From Gymnopus androsaceus JB14 (Eukaryota > Basidiomycota > Agaricomycetes > Agaricales > Omphalotaceae), in contig ML769500.1 in the NCBI GenBank assembly GCA_009733575.1, forward strand, positions 1-64,000: 64,000 nt of DNA, read 5' to 3'. Positions 38,721 to 51,103 of the stretch are shown here, piece by piece (position 1 is the stretch's first letter; each line of letters starts with the position of its first letter). A model generated the notes under the pieces. The model was not told the DNA's origin. It saw nothing but the letters and a program-made list of their open reading frames with translations, and made no database searches. The translations under genes were made by a program, and so were the position numbers.

Positions 38721-38899
38721 GGTGTGCAATTATTCCATGCTTTGTTCATCGCTAATGACCGTTCCGTTATAGTGTCGTGCAACGTAAAACTTACACTCAG
38801 CACTGCCATGACGTAGAGCAACTCGAGGACTGACTATGCTATGGTTCGGTTTGGCGTAATACAATTGCTATTTATTGATACAATGTCCATGAGAGCCAG

Positions 38900-39150
38900 T
38901 GGGAACAGCTAAAAATGTGCTATAATCATGTATAATTGAAAGTATAATCTGCGTATAATTGAGCATAATCTGCGGTATAAATGAGCAACAGTTTCTCAGA
39001 GCACAGGGTATGATGGTGTATGAAATTGTATGAGCGAGCATACTGTTTATGCACTCGGGAATTTATTTATACGCGGCAGAGGCCGTATAATCGCGCATAA
39101 CCGCATAAATTTATACCGGATCATACTGATTATAATCGAGCGGAAATGCT
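38900..39150. repeat. Right subterminal array
   Basis: Dense short motifs (GTATAATC, TTATAC, CATAATCTGCG), then TATACCGGATCATAC and AGCGGAAATGCTGATG, which mirror 31289-31380 on the left. Confidence 0.6.
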
Positions 39151-39160
39151 GATGGGGGGG

Positions 39161-39199
39161 GGCATACATGTCCGGGATTTCGATTCCGCACGCCTCTTG
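39161..39199 (-). repeat. Right terminal inverted repeat
   Basis: Reverse complement starts CAAGAGGCGTGCGG followed by AATCGAAAT, matching the left end. Confidence 0.9.
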
Positions 39200-39551
39200 T
39201 GTAAAACAAATGTCAAATACACGCTACGTGTTATTTTTTGAATCTTAATTTCCAAGTCCACATTCACTAATCGATGTGACAGCTCCGGAGGCTGAATTTT
39301 GGACGTAGTGGTAGTGGTAAAATGACGCGTGAGTAGAGCTAAATGACAGCTTATAATAAACCAGAAATTAGTATCTCATTTTCAGGCTGTCGTCAACAAG
39401 TCGTCAATACGCTTTTCATCCAGTCACTCTGTCGCTGCTGCAATCTTGGCGTGTCATTGAAAATCATTCAGTCGAATAGCGCACTTTCAGATGTATTGTT
39501 CAAACACTTGCAACTGCCAAGACGCGTCTTGGATTGACCCAGATGCATGTA

Positions 39552-39926
39552 CTCCAGCATGCGAAAAAGTGAACGGATTTTTACTTACATGATATTACCT
39601 CAGAAAACACACTATTGCACTTGGTCAAAGGTACTGTTCAACACTTTAGTTGTTCTCTCCAGCCTCCCATAGCAAGAATAAGCTGCTATATACATTTTAC
39701 CCTGAAAATTTGACAACAAATTTCTGTAAAATTGCCAAAATTGGGTTTTTCCTGCAAAATGGACATGATATAGAGGTAATTACAGCATAAACAGGACTCT
39801 AGATGATATAGAGTAAGATGGAATGTATCTGAGTCTGCCTACAATAATCTTGAGCTTACACAAAGCCATGGTTGTATGATTATACAACTAAAAATAAAAA
39901 TCCGCGTCACTTTTTCGCATGCTGAG
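39552..39926. mobile_element. MITE of Tc1/mariner type, copy B
   Basis: Second copy of the 25902-26280 element, duplicated with its flanks (same TA sites). Its ends carry single-base differences. Confidence 0.7.
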
Positions 39927-40873
39927 TATCATCAGTATGTTTGAGCCCTGGTGACTAATAAGACTGGACTCGTCCCGTCGAGGCGCCTCGGGAGCCTTAC
40001 GTCGTTGCAGACTACATATTCGAACAGATACATTACAAGCACATACTATATCGCTACCGTACTATGCACGCACTAGATTTTTTTAAAAGAAGGAAAATCA
40101 GTATGTAATCTGTCCTTGATGTTGGAAGCACCATACACCGGCGGAGATGAACTCCCTAGAGACTTCTCGCTGTTCTACCAAAAATTTTCAGATATACGAG
40201 CATTACACGAACGTATAGGGCCAGCCTTTAAAATGTTGCAAGTTCAAGATTTTAATCGAGAGCTACGTCGAACTAGTACTCCACCGTAAAGACCTTCGAA
40301 AGCTTATTCGAGACTCTCGCAGAGCCCGAGAACCGGAACGATGATAAGTAGCAGTTTTATGATGATAGATATGTTTGACAGCTCAATGAAATCGATTTCA
40401 ATATTATGATCCTCAAACTTTGAACAATTACTCATACGAAGTTTCCTTTCTCATCTTTTTCTCCTAATGTTTCGGCTTGTTCCACGGCGTTATCACAGAA
40501 ATAAATAAGTAGAAGCGAGGGAACTTGAAAGCATCTAAATTTGATACTTGAGAATAGGTGACAGGGCCAAAGCAGAGACAGTAAAATACAAGCAGATGAG
40601 CCGGACATTGAACAACTGACAGGTATGTACTAACCGCAGCATTGACGCGACCGCGGGACGCTGCTTGCGAACCTGGCTGACATCTATCGAGGTCAGGAGG
40701 ATAGAATACGACGGGTATAGATTATACTGGTCAAGGTCCGTTTCCGAACAAGTACTATTGTTTAACGTACAACTCTACGTTACCCAGTGGAAAACACAAC
40801 CCTACAGCGGGCCATATACATGTCTGAGTCTTGGCAGGGCGAAAGAGTATTTGAGGAGAGCGTAGGCTCCAAA

Positions 40874-42215
40874 ATGACAACCAAGATGTTCGCTGCTCAG
40901 ACTCTGGGTTGTTTGATCTTTCTAGCTCTTGCATCCACCTGCGTACATGCCAATTCTCCACAAGTCCTGTTAGGGAACACCACGTTGATTGGGAGAGATG
41001 TGACGCTTTCGAACCAAGATTTCTTTGGAGGTGAGGCATCTCTGCGATGGAATTGCTTTGTGTTTATGAAGCTCGGCTGTTTAGGTATCCCCTACGCGGA
41101 ACCGCCCCTCGGAGCCTTGCGCTTTCAACGACCGGTCTTAAAAACAAGTCTTGATACCGCTGAATTCGACGCTAGTAATTTCGGATTTTCTTGTTTGCAA
41201 GAAGTAGGTTAACATTTACTATTTCAATGAGTTCTACATACATCCTCACTGTGTCTATGCTACTCCAGGGTGTTCCTGTCTCAGAACTCTCAGAGGACTG
41301 TTTGACGATAAACGTCTTTCGGCCCTCTGATGCAACGGCAAACGCATCGCTGCCGGTAATATTTTGGTAAGCGTACATTCAGACTCTCGAAGCTATTGCA
41401 TTTATCCTTTATCCTTGGAATACAGGACGTATGGTGGAGGTTTTTATAAAGGATCATCGACCCAGTTTAATGCAAGCGCAATTGTGGCACAAAGTATTGC
41501 ACGGGTGCGTTTATGTTTGTCCTCTAAACTTAGGTCTAAGCGATCAAATCGCTGCATTGACATGGGTGCAAGAGAATATAGGCGCGTTTGGTGGGGATAA
41601 AGGTTTGTCTATTTCAACTGGTGAAGTTCCAGGGAACCTAAAATTTATTTAGACAAGGTAACAATATCTGGAGAGAGTGCTGGCGCAGTCATGACAACTG
41701 TTCTGCTCTTGAATCCCGATATCTCGAAGTTTGCCCGAGCAGCTGTGAGTTGGTTTACAAAGATACGTACTCTACCACTGAGTTCTTGTTTATAGATATT
41801 GCAATCTGGCTCCGCCGCAACAGCTCTTACTTACGGACCTCTACATCGCCAGGTGGACTGGGACAACTTTGTTGCTGGAGTTCCCGGATGCGAGAATCTT
41901 TCCTCGACGGATAACACCTTTGAATGCTTGAGATCTGTCAACACTACAGCCATTTTCGATGGCTTAGTTATTGCGCAAAATGAAATTACAGAGCGGATCC
42001 CATGGAGTACGACTATCGACGGGATGGGTGGATTCATGACACTCCTCAAAATCCAGTGCGTTGTGCTCATGCTGAAGACAGGAATCTTCGCTGAACGTAT
42101 TCTTTTGCAGGTCCTCATACAGCTCAACGGCGACAACCTGACCCTCATTCCATACAATTATCGCAAGGAGCAGATCGATTTCATCAACTCAACGCCTATT
42201 ACTTTTCATCACTGA
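40874..42215 (+). pseudogene. Carboxylesterase copy B, internally deleted
   Basis: Same signal peptide, GIPYAEPPLG, YGGGFYKGSSTQFNASA and SGESAGA as copy A. About 176 bp covering the exon with SFNYRLGPL is lost after IVAQSIAR. About 870 bp between GMGGFM and the last exon (VLIQLNGDN...) is also lost, removing most of the C-terminal half. The two deletions make a functional hydrolase impossible. In its first exons it is cleaner than copy A. Confidence 0.8.
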
Positions 42216-42689
42216 CGGTCGATGTATTGGAAAACGTTAGTGATCTCCAAGAGAATAATCGAAATTGTATTTGTACGACGCAAACATCTGATACACATTC
42301 AACTTATCAACCGCGTCCGTCGTTTCTCCAACTTTACTTCGATGGCCATTATAATGGCTTTCGGTGTCTCTTCACACATCCAGAGTCCCCATACTCTAAG
42401 TGATTGCTTGAGGCAGTTGAAACTCGACAAAGATTTTCTCCCTAATTGGCTCAAACCTCTACGTACTTAGAATGCATCGGGAGCTTAATATCCCCGGCGT
42501 TAGCTCCCAGAAGTACTAACTAACCATATTACGGGCAACCAGCGAACCATTGGGAACTGTGTAATTTTTTTTGTTTGAAAATAGAGACCTTTATCAATTT
42601 GCATCTCCCTCAGATGCTCGCAGAAAGGTATTTCGATTCCGCGGCAGACTTGATATCCTGAAGGGCGTCAAAGTTAGTCAGAGGCTGAA

Positions 42690-44690
42690 AACGAACCGAA
42701 ATAATATTAATACTCAAGTACTCAAACTTCATCAACCATCTTTGGGGTTCCAGAGTTCGCTTTCGACAACTTGAAGAAACTAGATGAAGGCAGGAAAAAG
42801 TTTGATGTTGGTCAATGTTTTCGCACCATCACCTCAATACATTGGCTGCAGAATGTATTTCACAACTTGAATATATGCGTGTTCACCGTGTAGCAGCTAG
42901 CCCGACGCTGCCAATCGAATGATATGTGGCGCAAAGAGCACTATGAGAGCAAAGTGGTTGGATCAAAAACCTGGGTGCAAAAGAACAACGGGTTTAACCA
43001 GATTTAACCTTCTATTCAATCCAGCCACTGACAATAGAATTAAAATAAGAGACTCCGCCGCTGTTCCTCGGAGATGTAGCGCGTCCTAATTTATGCGCGA
43101 GAAAAGACTTGAGTCTCGGTAGCGAAATCTGTCAGTGTTGTTGCATCATAAGGAACCACTAGCAGAAAGGAAAACTTACCCAGTACACTGTATCGCCCTC
43201 GTTCACAGAACTACCAAGTTTCTTCTCTAAATCTTTGGATGGAGCAACCGCCTTAGATATTGCATTCTTCTTTGAGGACAACTCAATCGTCAAGGTAGTT
43301 GCCTCCAAGCGAGCACCTGCGGGATACGTTGGTGCCTTTCCAGCGTGTCGTGGAGATAGGAAAAACTTTGTTAGTGAAGGTAAAGAGGCCGAGAATACCT
43401 ATTTTGCACCTTAATTATCGCCGTATATATCAACAGGAACCAAGGTTCCTGCTGATCGTACCGACCGCTTCGAAAATAGCGACCAGTCTTGATGTAAATT
43501 CAGGACGGACAGAGTTGTATTCGAGCAACATGATGAATGAAGCTTGAAATAACTTGCTCAGCTGTGGTCAAGCAAGAAAGGTTAGGAACGGACGTACCAC
43601 GACAACTCCATGGCACATCCAACAATGTGGCAACGGCAGATCTCTTTAAGTGGTGGGACAACCAGTGCAATTATTCGGATTATCCCGAAAAACATCGATG
43701 ACAGCTATGTTCAACTTGGAAAGATGGATTGGCAGGCCATTTACACGTAGGCGCTTCACGACTAATGCAGGAAAGAGTGTGATGTAGAAGCCTTGTTATT
43801 TTATGACATTCAAGCGAATGATTACACGCACCTGAAACAAACTACAAGAACTGTATCCTTCTCGGTAGACTCTGTCAAAGCTTTGGCAGAGCATTAAAGC
43901 TTCTTTCACCCAAAGGAGAATCCGTATATCCAAATCGAAACTGAGTCCTGACTGAAGCTTTATTTAATAAATATCTTAGCAAATGAATAGGACTACTGTG
44001 TAGCACATATCGCCTGGATATTCCTAGAGCGAGGATCAGGAAGAAATTGCGGGCCGCCACGATTCCGAGGCTCATTCTAGACTTTCATCATCCGCAACAA
44101 TGGCAGAGCTCGAAGACCTCCAGAGCATTTTTGCACAAAGAAACACCAAGTAACTGCATGCATCGAGCTTGAATATCCTAGTAGTGCAACTGCAAACGGT
44201 GGCCAGCGTAGGCGATGCGTCTAACGCGTCTGAGCGCTTTTTCTTCTTTTGTTGCGCATCGGATCAGCCACAAAGGACCAACGGCTATTACAGTACTTAT
44301 TGTCATTCGAGCGGGCTTGAGAGTCATGGTAGCACTTGTGGAGCCGCAAATTTGTTGTTAAAGTCCAATCGATTCGATAATAAAGACAATAATTCCCGAA
44401 GGTCAACTGGTGTACTCCGACTTGTTTCTCAAGATCCGGGCTCCTTGACTTTCTTGTCCCCTTCGGAAGACCACGACGGAATAATAATAAAACAATGGTC
44501 GTCACTCTTCTTGTTTTCGATGACTGCCATGGCCTTCAAGGCTGAGCTGCGCAACGGAGAGGTCCATTCTCGAGCAGCTCAAAGTATAAATCCAGCATGG
44601 TTTGCACCATCTCCCACACATCTCAACTACAGACTCCCAAACGCTCGACGCTGTTTAATCTACACCACATCATGCAATCACTTCTGAATC
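42690..44690. other. Unassigned stretch
   Basis: No intact gene recognised. On the minus strand at about 43190-43540 two pieces read YNSVRPEFTSRLVAIFEAVGTISRN and KAPTYPAGARLEATTLTIELSSKKNA, and could be exons of one unidentified, possibly broken gene. A TATA-like AGTATAAATCC lies near 44584. Confidence 0.35.
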
Positions 44691-44694
44691 ATCC

Positions 44695-44904
44695 ATGGAT
44701 ACCTTCACCAACGTCTCCCTCGCTACCTCTGACTCTCCTCGACGCTTCAGTGAAGTTCGAGCATGCGCCGGCAAAGGCAGAGAAATCTTCAGAGCCCGAG
44801 GCCTTTCCTATCGACTGAGGAATCGGGATCCGAATGCCCTTCGATTTGCGTTATCGCATAAATCTGTGCTTGTGAGTTCCCTTCAGGCTCTAATGTTCGA
44901 TTAA
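44695..44904 (+). CDS. Short open frame, hypothetical
   Basis: 69 codons starting MDTFTNVSLATSDSPRRF, about 110 bp downstream of a TATA-like AGTATAAAT (44584). No family was recognised, and it may be a first exon or chance. Confidence 0.2.
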   Translation: MDTFTNVSLATSDSPRRFSEVRACAGKGREIFRARGLSYRLRNRDPNALRFALSHKSVLVSSLQALMFD

Positions 44905-45259
44905 TGTTAGAACATCGCAGTTGCAGCTCCAGCTATGCCCTATGCCAAACCTACTCTATGTCGACTATTTTCTATGCAATTTCATTGCTGTTAACCTATG
45001 CATATGGTAAGGTCTTTCTACATTATACATTCATACCGATGTTGAACTCTCTATCTCCAGACCACTTTGAATCTAATACTTCCATAATCTATCGAAATAA
45101 TTGCGATATTGTATAGCTTGCTTTGCATGAATTCATGATCATTCCTTGTTAACGACAAATCCTCCGTTGAGCTAGCAGACTCAAAGTCGCATCATAGTAT
45201 GCTGATGATACATCTCACGATCAGTAAATGAACAATCGATTTTCCCAAGTAGTAGCACG

Positions 45260-45267
45260 TATATAAG
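45260..45267 (+). promoter_or_regulatory. TATA box of the amidohydrolase gene
   Basis: TATATAAG 37-44 bp upstream of the ATG at 45304. Confidence 0.5.
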
Positions 45268-45303
45268 TCAGCGGATCGATGTAGAGTAACTTCCTTCCTC
45301 ACA

Positions 45304-46280
45304 ATGACTCCTTGGATCGATATCCACGCCCACTTCACTCCTCCAGAGCCCTCCCAGCCCACCTGGAGCCCAGACTACACCATCGCATGCATGGACCGCG
45401 CCGGCATATCCCTCCAAATGCTCTCCAACATCCCCACATCCTCGCTCTCCGCCCTCCAATCCAGCAACTCCTACTGCGCTCGTCTCGTGGCCCAATACCC
45501 AACTAGATTCGGTTTCCTCGCCGCACTCCCCACAGACAACCCCGAAGCTTGTTTGACTGAGATTTCAAGATGTTTAGACGGGAAGGGTGTGAATGGTGAT
45601 GGAATCAAGGCAGATGGGTTTGCGGTAACTGCGAATTATAAAGGGACTGCGTTATTTTCGTCTCCCGAGCTCGACGAGGTATGGGCTGAGCTTGATAGAC
45701 GAAAAGCAAGTGTATTCTGTCATCCGAATGTAAGTACAGACGTTTCGGCGATGGGTTTGCAAGGTAGCAACTATTCACCATTATTAGGCCAACGCACCAG
45801 ACGTTCTCGGTCGACCCGCACCTCTATTTTGAAGTTGCATTCGAAACCACCCGCGTAGCAATAGACTTGCTTTACTCTGCCCACTTTCGTCGATATCCCA
45901 ATGTCAAGCTATGTCTAGCTCAATGTGGTGGTGCGCTTCCCGCATTATCTGGGAGGTTGCTGGCTTTAGGCACGGATGCATGGGTACCAAATCCGAATGC
46001 GTTAACGAAGAAGGAAATGGAAGAGCAATTGCATTCGTTATATTTAGAAACAGCTGGGAACGCTTCTAGCAAGACGAATTTCCAGCCTGGACTGGGCTTG
46101 GTAGGGCACAAGCATATAGTGTATGGCAGCGACTGGGTCCCGGGTACCACAGAGGCCATGGCGGAGGCGAATCACTACACCTTGTCCTGCTTCGAGGGCT
46201 TAACAAAGAAAGAGATGGAGGAGATTGGTCAAAACGCGTTACAACTCTTTCCACAGGTGAAGAAGAGGCTAGGGCTATGA
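45304..46280 (+). CDS. Amidohydrolase-family decarboxylase (ACMSD / 6-methylsalicylate decarboxylase-like)
   Basis: TIM-barrel metal enzyme of the amidohydrolase-2 family, whose fungal members often decarboxylate aromatic acids. The start MTPWIDIHAHFTPPEP shows the metal-binding HxH. RFGFLAALPTDNPEACLTEI and GFAVTANYKGTALFSSPELDEVWAEL follow, then SVFCHPN (metal His) and, after an intron 45730-45788, NAPDVLGRPAPLF. ETTRVAIDLLYSAHFRRYPNVKLCLAQCGGALP comes next and KHIVYGSDWVPG gives the catalytic Asp. The length, about 300 residues, fits the family. One extra T in the run at 45827-45830 makes a premature TGA directly after APLF; skipping it restores EVAFETTRVAID. Substrate is inferred only from the family. 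Confidence 0.8.
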
Positions 46281-46548
46281 GTGGTTAGTAGGAACCTCGT
46301 CATACCCGACGCTGTAGTGACCTCACACACACACGAGAACATGTTCAAGGAATAATGATATCACATCTATTGAGTGGGGTGATGCGTTGTATGGCGTGCA
46401 TTATACAAGGCAGAAGCGCAGAGTACCTCGGTCGATCTCGTCTAGTATGTAGTCGTCATTAAGTACAGAGACCGGGAAATAACCTAAAAATCCAAGCGAC
46501 GAGATGTATAAAAAAAGAGTCTGTGTATGAGGGCGATGATAGTCGACT

Positions 46549-47115
46549 TTAAGCAGTCTAAAGAAGGATATTAGTGCCAACGCGCGTGCACGAAGCAAGT
46601 AAAACAACATACCGACTCCTTCAACCATGTAATGAGGTCGTTCCTGTCCTTTTCCTTCTTCAAACCAGCAAACGCCATTTTTGTTCCGGGAATGTACTAG
46701 GAAATCTTGAGCGAGTTGTTTACTAGATGACGCGCCAAACCGACATACCTTCTTCGGGTTCTCGAGGTACTCGAACAGTGTCTCCTCTTCCCAGGTAACG
46801 CCCTTGTTCACGTTGGCAGCAGTGTATGAGAAGCCCTCAACCTGGCCAGTTTTACGACCAAAGAGTCTAAGCACAGGCGGTATGAGCACTCAGAGAAGAG
46901 GAAAAAAAGTTCAACCAGACGTACCCGTGGAGGTTAGGACCGACTTTATTGGGCTCGCCAGCATTAACAGTGTGGCATTGTGCGCAACGAGTCTTGAAGA
47001 GACCAGCACCTTTTCCAGCGTCACCTAAACAAGAGGAACATTCGTCAATTCCGGTTCGCTCCTATACTAGCTGGCACTTGTTTTTCAGCGAAAACTTACC
47101 AGCAGAGAAAGGCAT
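46549..47115 (-). CDS. CYC1: Cytochrome c
   Basis: Mobile electron carrier of the mitochondrial intermembrane space between complexes III and IV. The start at 47115 reads MPFSAG. After an intron, [21 protein letters not shown] carries the haem CxxCH, and [11 protein letters not shown] holds the proline/glycine turn. After another intron [39 protein letters not shown] follows, then [21 protein letters not shown] with the axial methionine. A last tiny exon gives ...KESTA and the stop at 46549-46551. Four introns of about 45-75 bp all fit GT-AG. The gene is intact, and all haem ligands are present. Confidence 0.95.
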
Positions 47116-47431
47116 TTTCTAGGAGAGGAAGAACAAGAACGGAGAAGTAGAATTATATAAAGCCAAGGGTATGAACTCGAGAATCGAGGATGGATGTAGT
47201 GTCAATGAAGAAAGTTTTAGAGCGCGCCAAAATTTTTGAAGGGTCCCTGGATCACATAATCTTACATTCGCACCCAACCTGATTGGCTTCCGGATAGGAT
47301 CGGAAGCAGCCTCGGAGAGAGAAAGTCGGATCACTTACCTATTTTTACAAAGTCCAAAGTCCAGACTCGTCGACTTCCACCTAGAGTCGCAGTGAACAGC
47401 CCACGATTTGTATGTCTCAAGCTGACAGTGC

Positions 47432-48330
47432 TGATTCCATGGTTTTCCAGCAGACCGAGCGCGCTCTTTGGAGGCGGATACCGTCCTTGAGGCCTTGAGC
47501 TTGAGTTGGCAATTTCCCTCTCGAGGAATTAAAAAATCTTGGTCGGTGGAGCTTCAAGTTTTCAAATCTTCGACTTCTATCGTCCTGGACTAACGAATCA
47601 TGTCAGGAGCACGGTAGAAAGCCGAAGTCTTTTTTGTGAGTGTGAGTTTTCCTATCCGAAATAACGCAGCTGAAGACGATTGGGCAGGCGATGTCATGCA
47701 GGACCTCCCTAGCTTGGTGACCAATCCGTCAGAAGTCGACGAAAGTAAAGATGACGATAAGAAACGAAAAACCTCGTCAGAGGTCTATACTTCTTGTTCA
47801 ACTCTTAGGGGGACTGCTTTCGCAAGTTGACAATAATTCGATTCTGATTCCCATGGTTTTCCAGCAGACCGAGGGCGCTCTTCGGAGGGCGGAATACTGT
47901 ACTTGAAGCCTTGAGCTTGACGTCCCGAATTAAAGAATCTGGTCGGTAGAGCTTCAAGTTTTCTAACCTTCGAATTCTATCGTCTAGGACACAAATCATG
48001 TCAGGAACCTACACAACACGGTAGGAACCCAGAGTTTTTTGGTGAGTTTTTTCTGTACGAAATAACGTAGCTGGAGACAAATGGGCAGGCGATGCAAGAT
48101 CTCCGACGTCTACGAAAAGTGAAGGATGACAACGAGGAACGAGAAACCTCCTTAGAGGCTTATACTTTCGCGCAACTCTTAGGGGGGCTGCATTAGGCCT
48201 ATCAGACCCCATGTTTGGTCGCAAGTTGATATTCGCTTCTGATTCCCATGGTTTTCCAATAGACCGAGCGCGCTCTTTGGTGGACTTTCTCTGAGCTCGA
48301 ATCTTCAGGTCAAACTGGTACCCATACACT
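47432..48330. repeat. Three degenerate tandem repeats, about 400 bp each
   Basis: Each unit starts CCATGGTTTTCCAGCAGACC, then GAGCGCGCTCTTTGG (about 47435, 47850, 48247), and the first two continue in parallel (CTTGAGCTTGA, GAGCTTCAAGTTTTC, AATCATGTCAGGA, CGAAATAACG, GGGCAGGCGATG, TTAGGGGG). The third is partial. Units differ by many substitutions, so the array is old. Confidence 0.75.
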
Positions 48331-48589
48331 AGTCAAAGGGACACTCAAATTCATCTCCTTGGTACTGTGAGCTCGAATCCTAAGGTCGATCTAGTACCCA
48401 TCCATGTACATTAGCCAAAGGGGCCCTCAAATCTATCTCCTATCAACTCGAACAAAGATTTAAGGTTCTACCCTGCAAAACCTGATTTTTGGGACCGAAG
48501 GCGAATCAAGTGCACGATTCCGTTTCTGTGAGTGGTGGTAAGCCTGTTCATCTCCACCCTGACTTATGAAGACGGTCCTTATGCTGCTA

Positions 48590-49040
48590 CTGTTCATTCA
48601 TTCTATCCATCAGCGCTCGAGTTACTCATTGATGTTCCAGGTGGAAAGGTGAATATCGAACTCTGTAATATATAGCAAAACTCCTATGTATGTCTAGCCT
48701 GTTCATTCTAGCTCGAGTTTTTATTGGTGTCAGATAGAAAGTGAACTTTCTGGATATGGACTTACTATGCTTCTACTGTACGACCCTCAAATTCGAGGTA
48801 AGTCTGCAAAAGCAACTCGAGAAAAACAGTCAACTTTTGCTATCCATCAGCGCTCGCAGTTTTTGTTTCATTAATGTTCCAGGTGCATACTGAGCTTTGT
48901 GATTGCCTGACATCCCAGCTCGAGTTTTATTCGTGCCAGGTAGAAAGTGAGCTCTTTGGTTAAGGACTCCTATGTTTCTAAATGTACGACACTCAATACG
49001 TATCAGCAAATAGTATTCGTCAGCAACTCGAAAAAGACAG
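48590..49040. repeat. Two-copy tandem repeat, about 237 bp
   Basis: CTATCCATCAGCGCTCG occurs near 48604 and 48840, each followed by a TGTTCCAGGTG segment, an AGCTCGAGTTTTTATT segment, AGAAAGTGA and a run ending AACTCGA-AAA-ACAGTC. Confidence 0.65.
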
Positions 49041-49332
49041 TCGACATTTATAGTAGGCACTTGACCCGTCTTTATTGCGCACTACATCCGCCCCTCGCGA
49101 CAAAAACTTTTGAATGTATCCATTAGGCAAGCGCCGCCGCCAAGGAATGTGTTGTAGTAGATTCGGTACAGATTCGACGATCGTACCTCCTGATAGATGA
49201 ATCTTGCAACTGAATATAGTCGTTGCTCGGCCACAGAGCGAATGCTGCTCTATAGGCTTTCCTTCCTGTATAAAATCCTCCTCAGATTTCTATGTTACTC
49301 CCGTTCCCATCTTCCGCGCGCCGTTCGAATTC

Positions 49333-51103
49333 ATGCCGCCATCTTTCTTCCCCGATCCGCTCCCTCCTTTCAACATCAACAACACCGTCGGGGCGTTTGA
49401 GATTGGGACGCTGGTGGCTGTGTTTCTTTTTGGTGCGACGTGCCTACAAGTGTACCTTTACTTTCGAAAGGTATCCGAAGGATCACTGGTTGATTAAATC
49501 TCTGGTTAGTACTACGTCTCGGCTCTCGAACGTAGACCGTTAGCGTGATTGTTCATCTACTCACATTTCGCTCTTCTTTTTATATCTAGGTGACTGTTGT
49601 CTGGTAAGTCTACATGCGAAAATCCGAGTTTGGCATTTAACCTCCCTCTGTTAGGCTTTTGGAACTCGGTCACACTATCGCGGTATGCCATGCCGTGTAT
49701 ACCATGTCGATTACTTGGTACGGGCAACCCGAGCTACTTGCCGTCCCGCCCGCCTCATTAGATGCTTCAATCCTCTTGAACGGTCTCATTGGTCCTCTGG
49801 AGCAGGTGCGTAGATTTGTGGAAGCCCTCTTTCAGCCGCCGATTCTAATTTACATACTCTCATCGATGGTCATTTTAACTTTCAGGCATGGTTCATTCGA
49901 CGCCTATACGCCCTCTCAAAAAACATATGGCTAACGGCTATCTGCTGTATCTTATCCTTTGCAAGATGTTTGGGAAGCATAGCCTTTGCCTCACTTGCTC
50001 TCCAACGTCCAAATATCATTGTTTTTGATTTCGAATATTGGTGGTTGTTGACGTGCATAGTAGTACTTGGATCGGTCAACGACCTTCTTCTTGCTGGTTT
50101 ACTTTCTTGGTACCTGAACAAGTCAAAGAAAACTAGTATTCAAGCGTATGTAGGGTGCTGTTGAGCTGCGATCTTAGGCTGAACTGATTCGAACTCTCTT
50201 CAGGATGTCAAGGCTGTTTGATCGCTTGATTCTTTGGACAATAGGTCAGTAAGACACCATCCAGAAACTTAGCCAACCACTGATTGACGTATATATAGAA
50301 ACTAGTGCTATAACAAGGTTTATCACATCGCTGAGAAACTTGAAGACAGTGAACTAACTAAGAACTCCCTCACAGCTTCGCTACAGTGGGAATGATGATT
50401 GCGGTAAGTGCATTCTTCTTGGGAATCGTTGGTTTACTTACTTGGTTGCGTCCTAGTTTTTCATAATGCCCACAACTTGTGAGTAATACCCACATTTATC
50501 TTCGTCACAGTGCTGAATATCCCCCCGACTATGTAGTCATATACGTGGCAGTCTACTTGTGTCTCGCGAAACGTGAGTACAGCTCCTGTTCCTTCCAACA
50601 ACCTACCTCAGCTTACGGCTTCTTCTACAGTATACGCCAATGCACTGATGGCATCGTAAGTTCAATTTCCGCCTTTCACAGAACCAGTTGAGCAGCCACA
50701 TACTTGAAACTCTATCTAACGCTTCCCACTGCGATACAGACTTAATGCTCGAAAAATTGTAGCGCATCGATTTGGCGAAATCGTCTCTCTTGAATCTTAC
50801 AGTAATAATAGTAGAAATTCAAGAATGACTCGTCCACTTGTAAGTTCCACCATCTCTTCCTGGTCATCACGTTGGACACAGGCTCACATTGGACTTGATT
50901 TCACTTCTACATAGAGCGGGGCTCCGCTACACCAATTTGGACCAGATGCAACCAATACAGAAACAGGCACAAATCCCGGCGTATATCGATTGGAACGAAG
51001 CCTCGGACCCGGAGATGTAAATTCCGAGTTCCCGCTTGCAGACTCAAAAGCACAAGGAAAAACACCCCTAATCAACGTCAACGTACAGACAGTCACAAAT
51101 TAA
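49333..51103 (+). CDS. Seven-helix membrane protein, DUF6534-like (paralog 1)
   Basis: Starts MPPSFFPDPLPPFNINNTVGAFEIGTLVAVFLFGATCLQVYLYF. Helices follow across exons: LLELGHTIAVCHAVYTMSITWYG, SILLNGLIGPLEQAWFIRRLYALSKNIWLTAICCILSFARCLGSIAF, YWWLLTCIVVLGSVNDLLLAGLLSWYL, FATVGMMIA and VYVAVYLCLAKLYANALMASLNARK. The cytoplasmic tail ends PLINVNVQTVTN at 51103. The helix-hairpin-helix spacing and the terminal LYANALMASLNAR signature match the basidiomycete DUF6534 group, whose function is unknown. One extra base at 49462-49465 breaks YFERYPKD; the paralog at 56278 has the intact reading. It belongs to a local family of three. Confidence 0.8.

Larger units (their letters stand above)
30781..39199. 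mobile_element. Plavaka-type DNA transposon, 8,419 bp
   Basis: Bounded by terminal inverted repeats starting CAAGAGGCGTGCGG, imperfectly extending to about 40 bp (CGAAAT...GACAT...ATGCC), and by the 8-bp duplication TGTAAAAC. The uninterrupted target is present in copy A of the duplicated region. Inside are a minus-strand transposase, a divergent plus-strand passenger, a third small minus-strand gene, subterminal GTATAA/TTATAC-rich arrays, and nested insertions. The transposase carries a nonsense codon, so this copy is probably not autonomous. Confidence 0.92.
39200..42681 (+). repeat. Segmental duplication, copy B
   Basis: Same order as copy A from the TGTAAAAC target through the MITE and esterase to the esterase 3' flank. 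It lacks the blocks equivalent to about 27881-28056 and about 28573-29441. Homology stops near AAAGTTAGTC at 42681. Confidence 0.85.
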
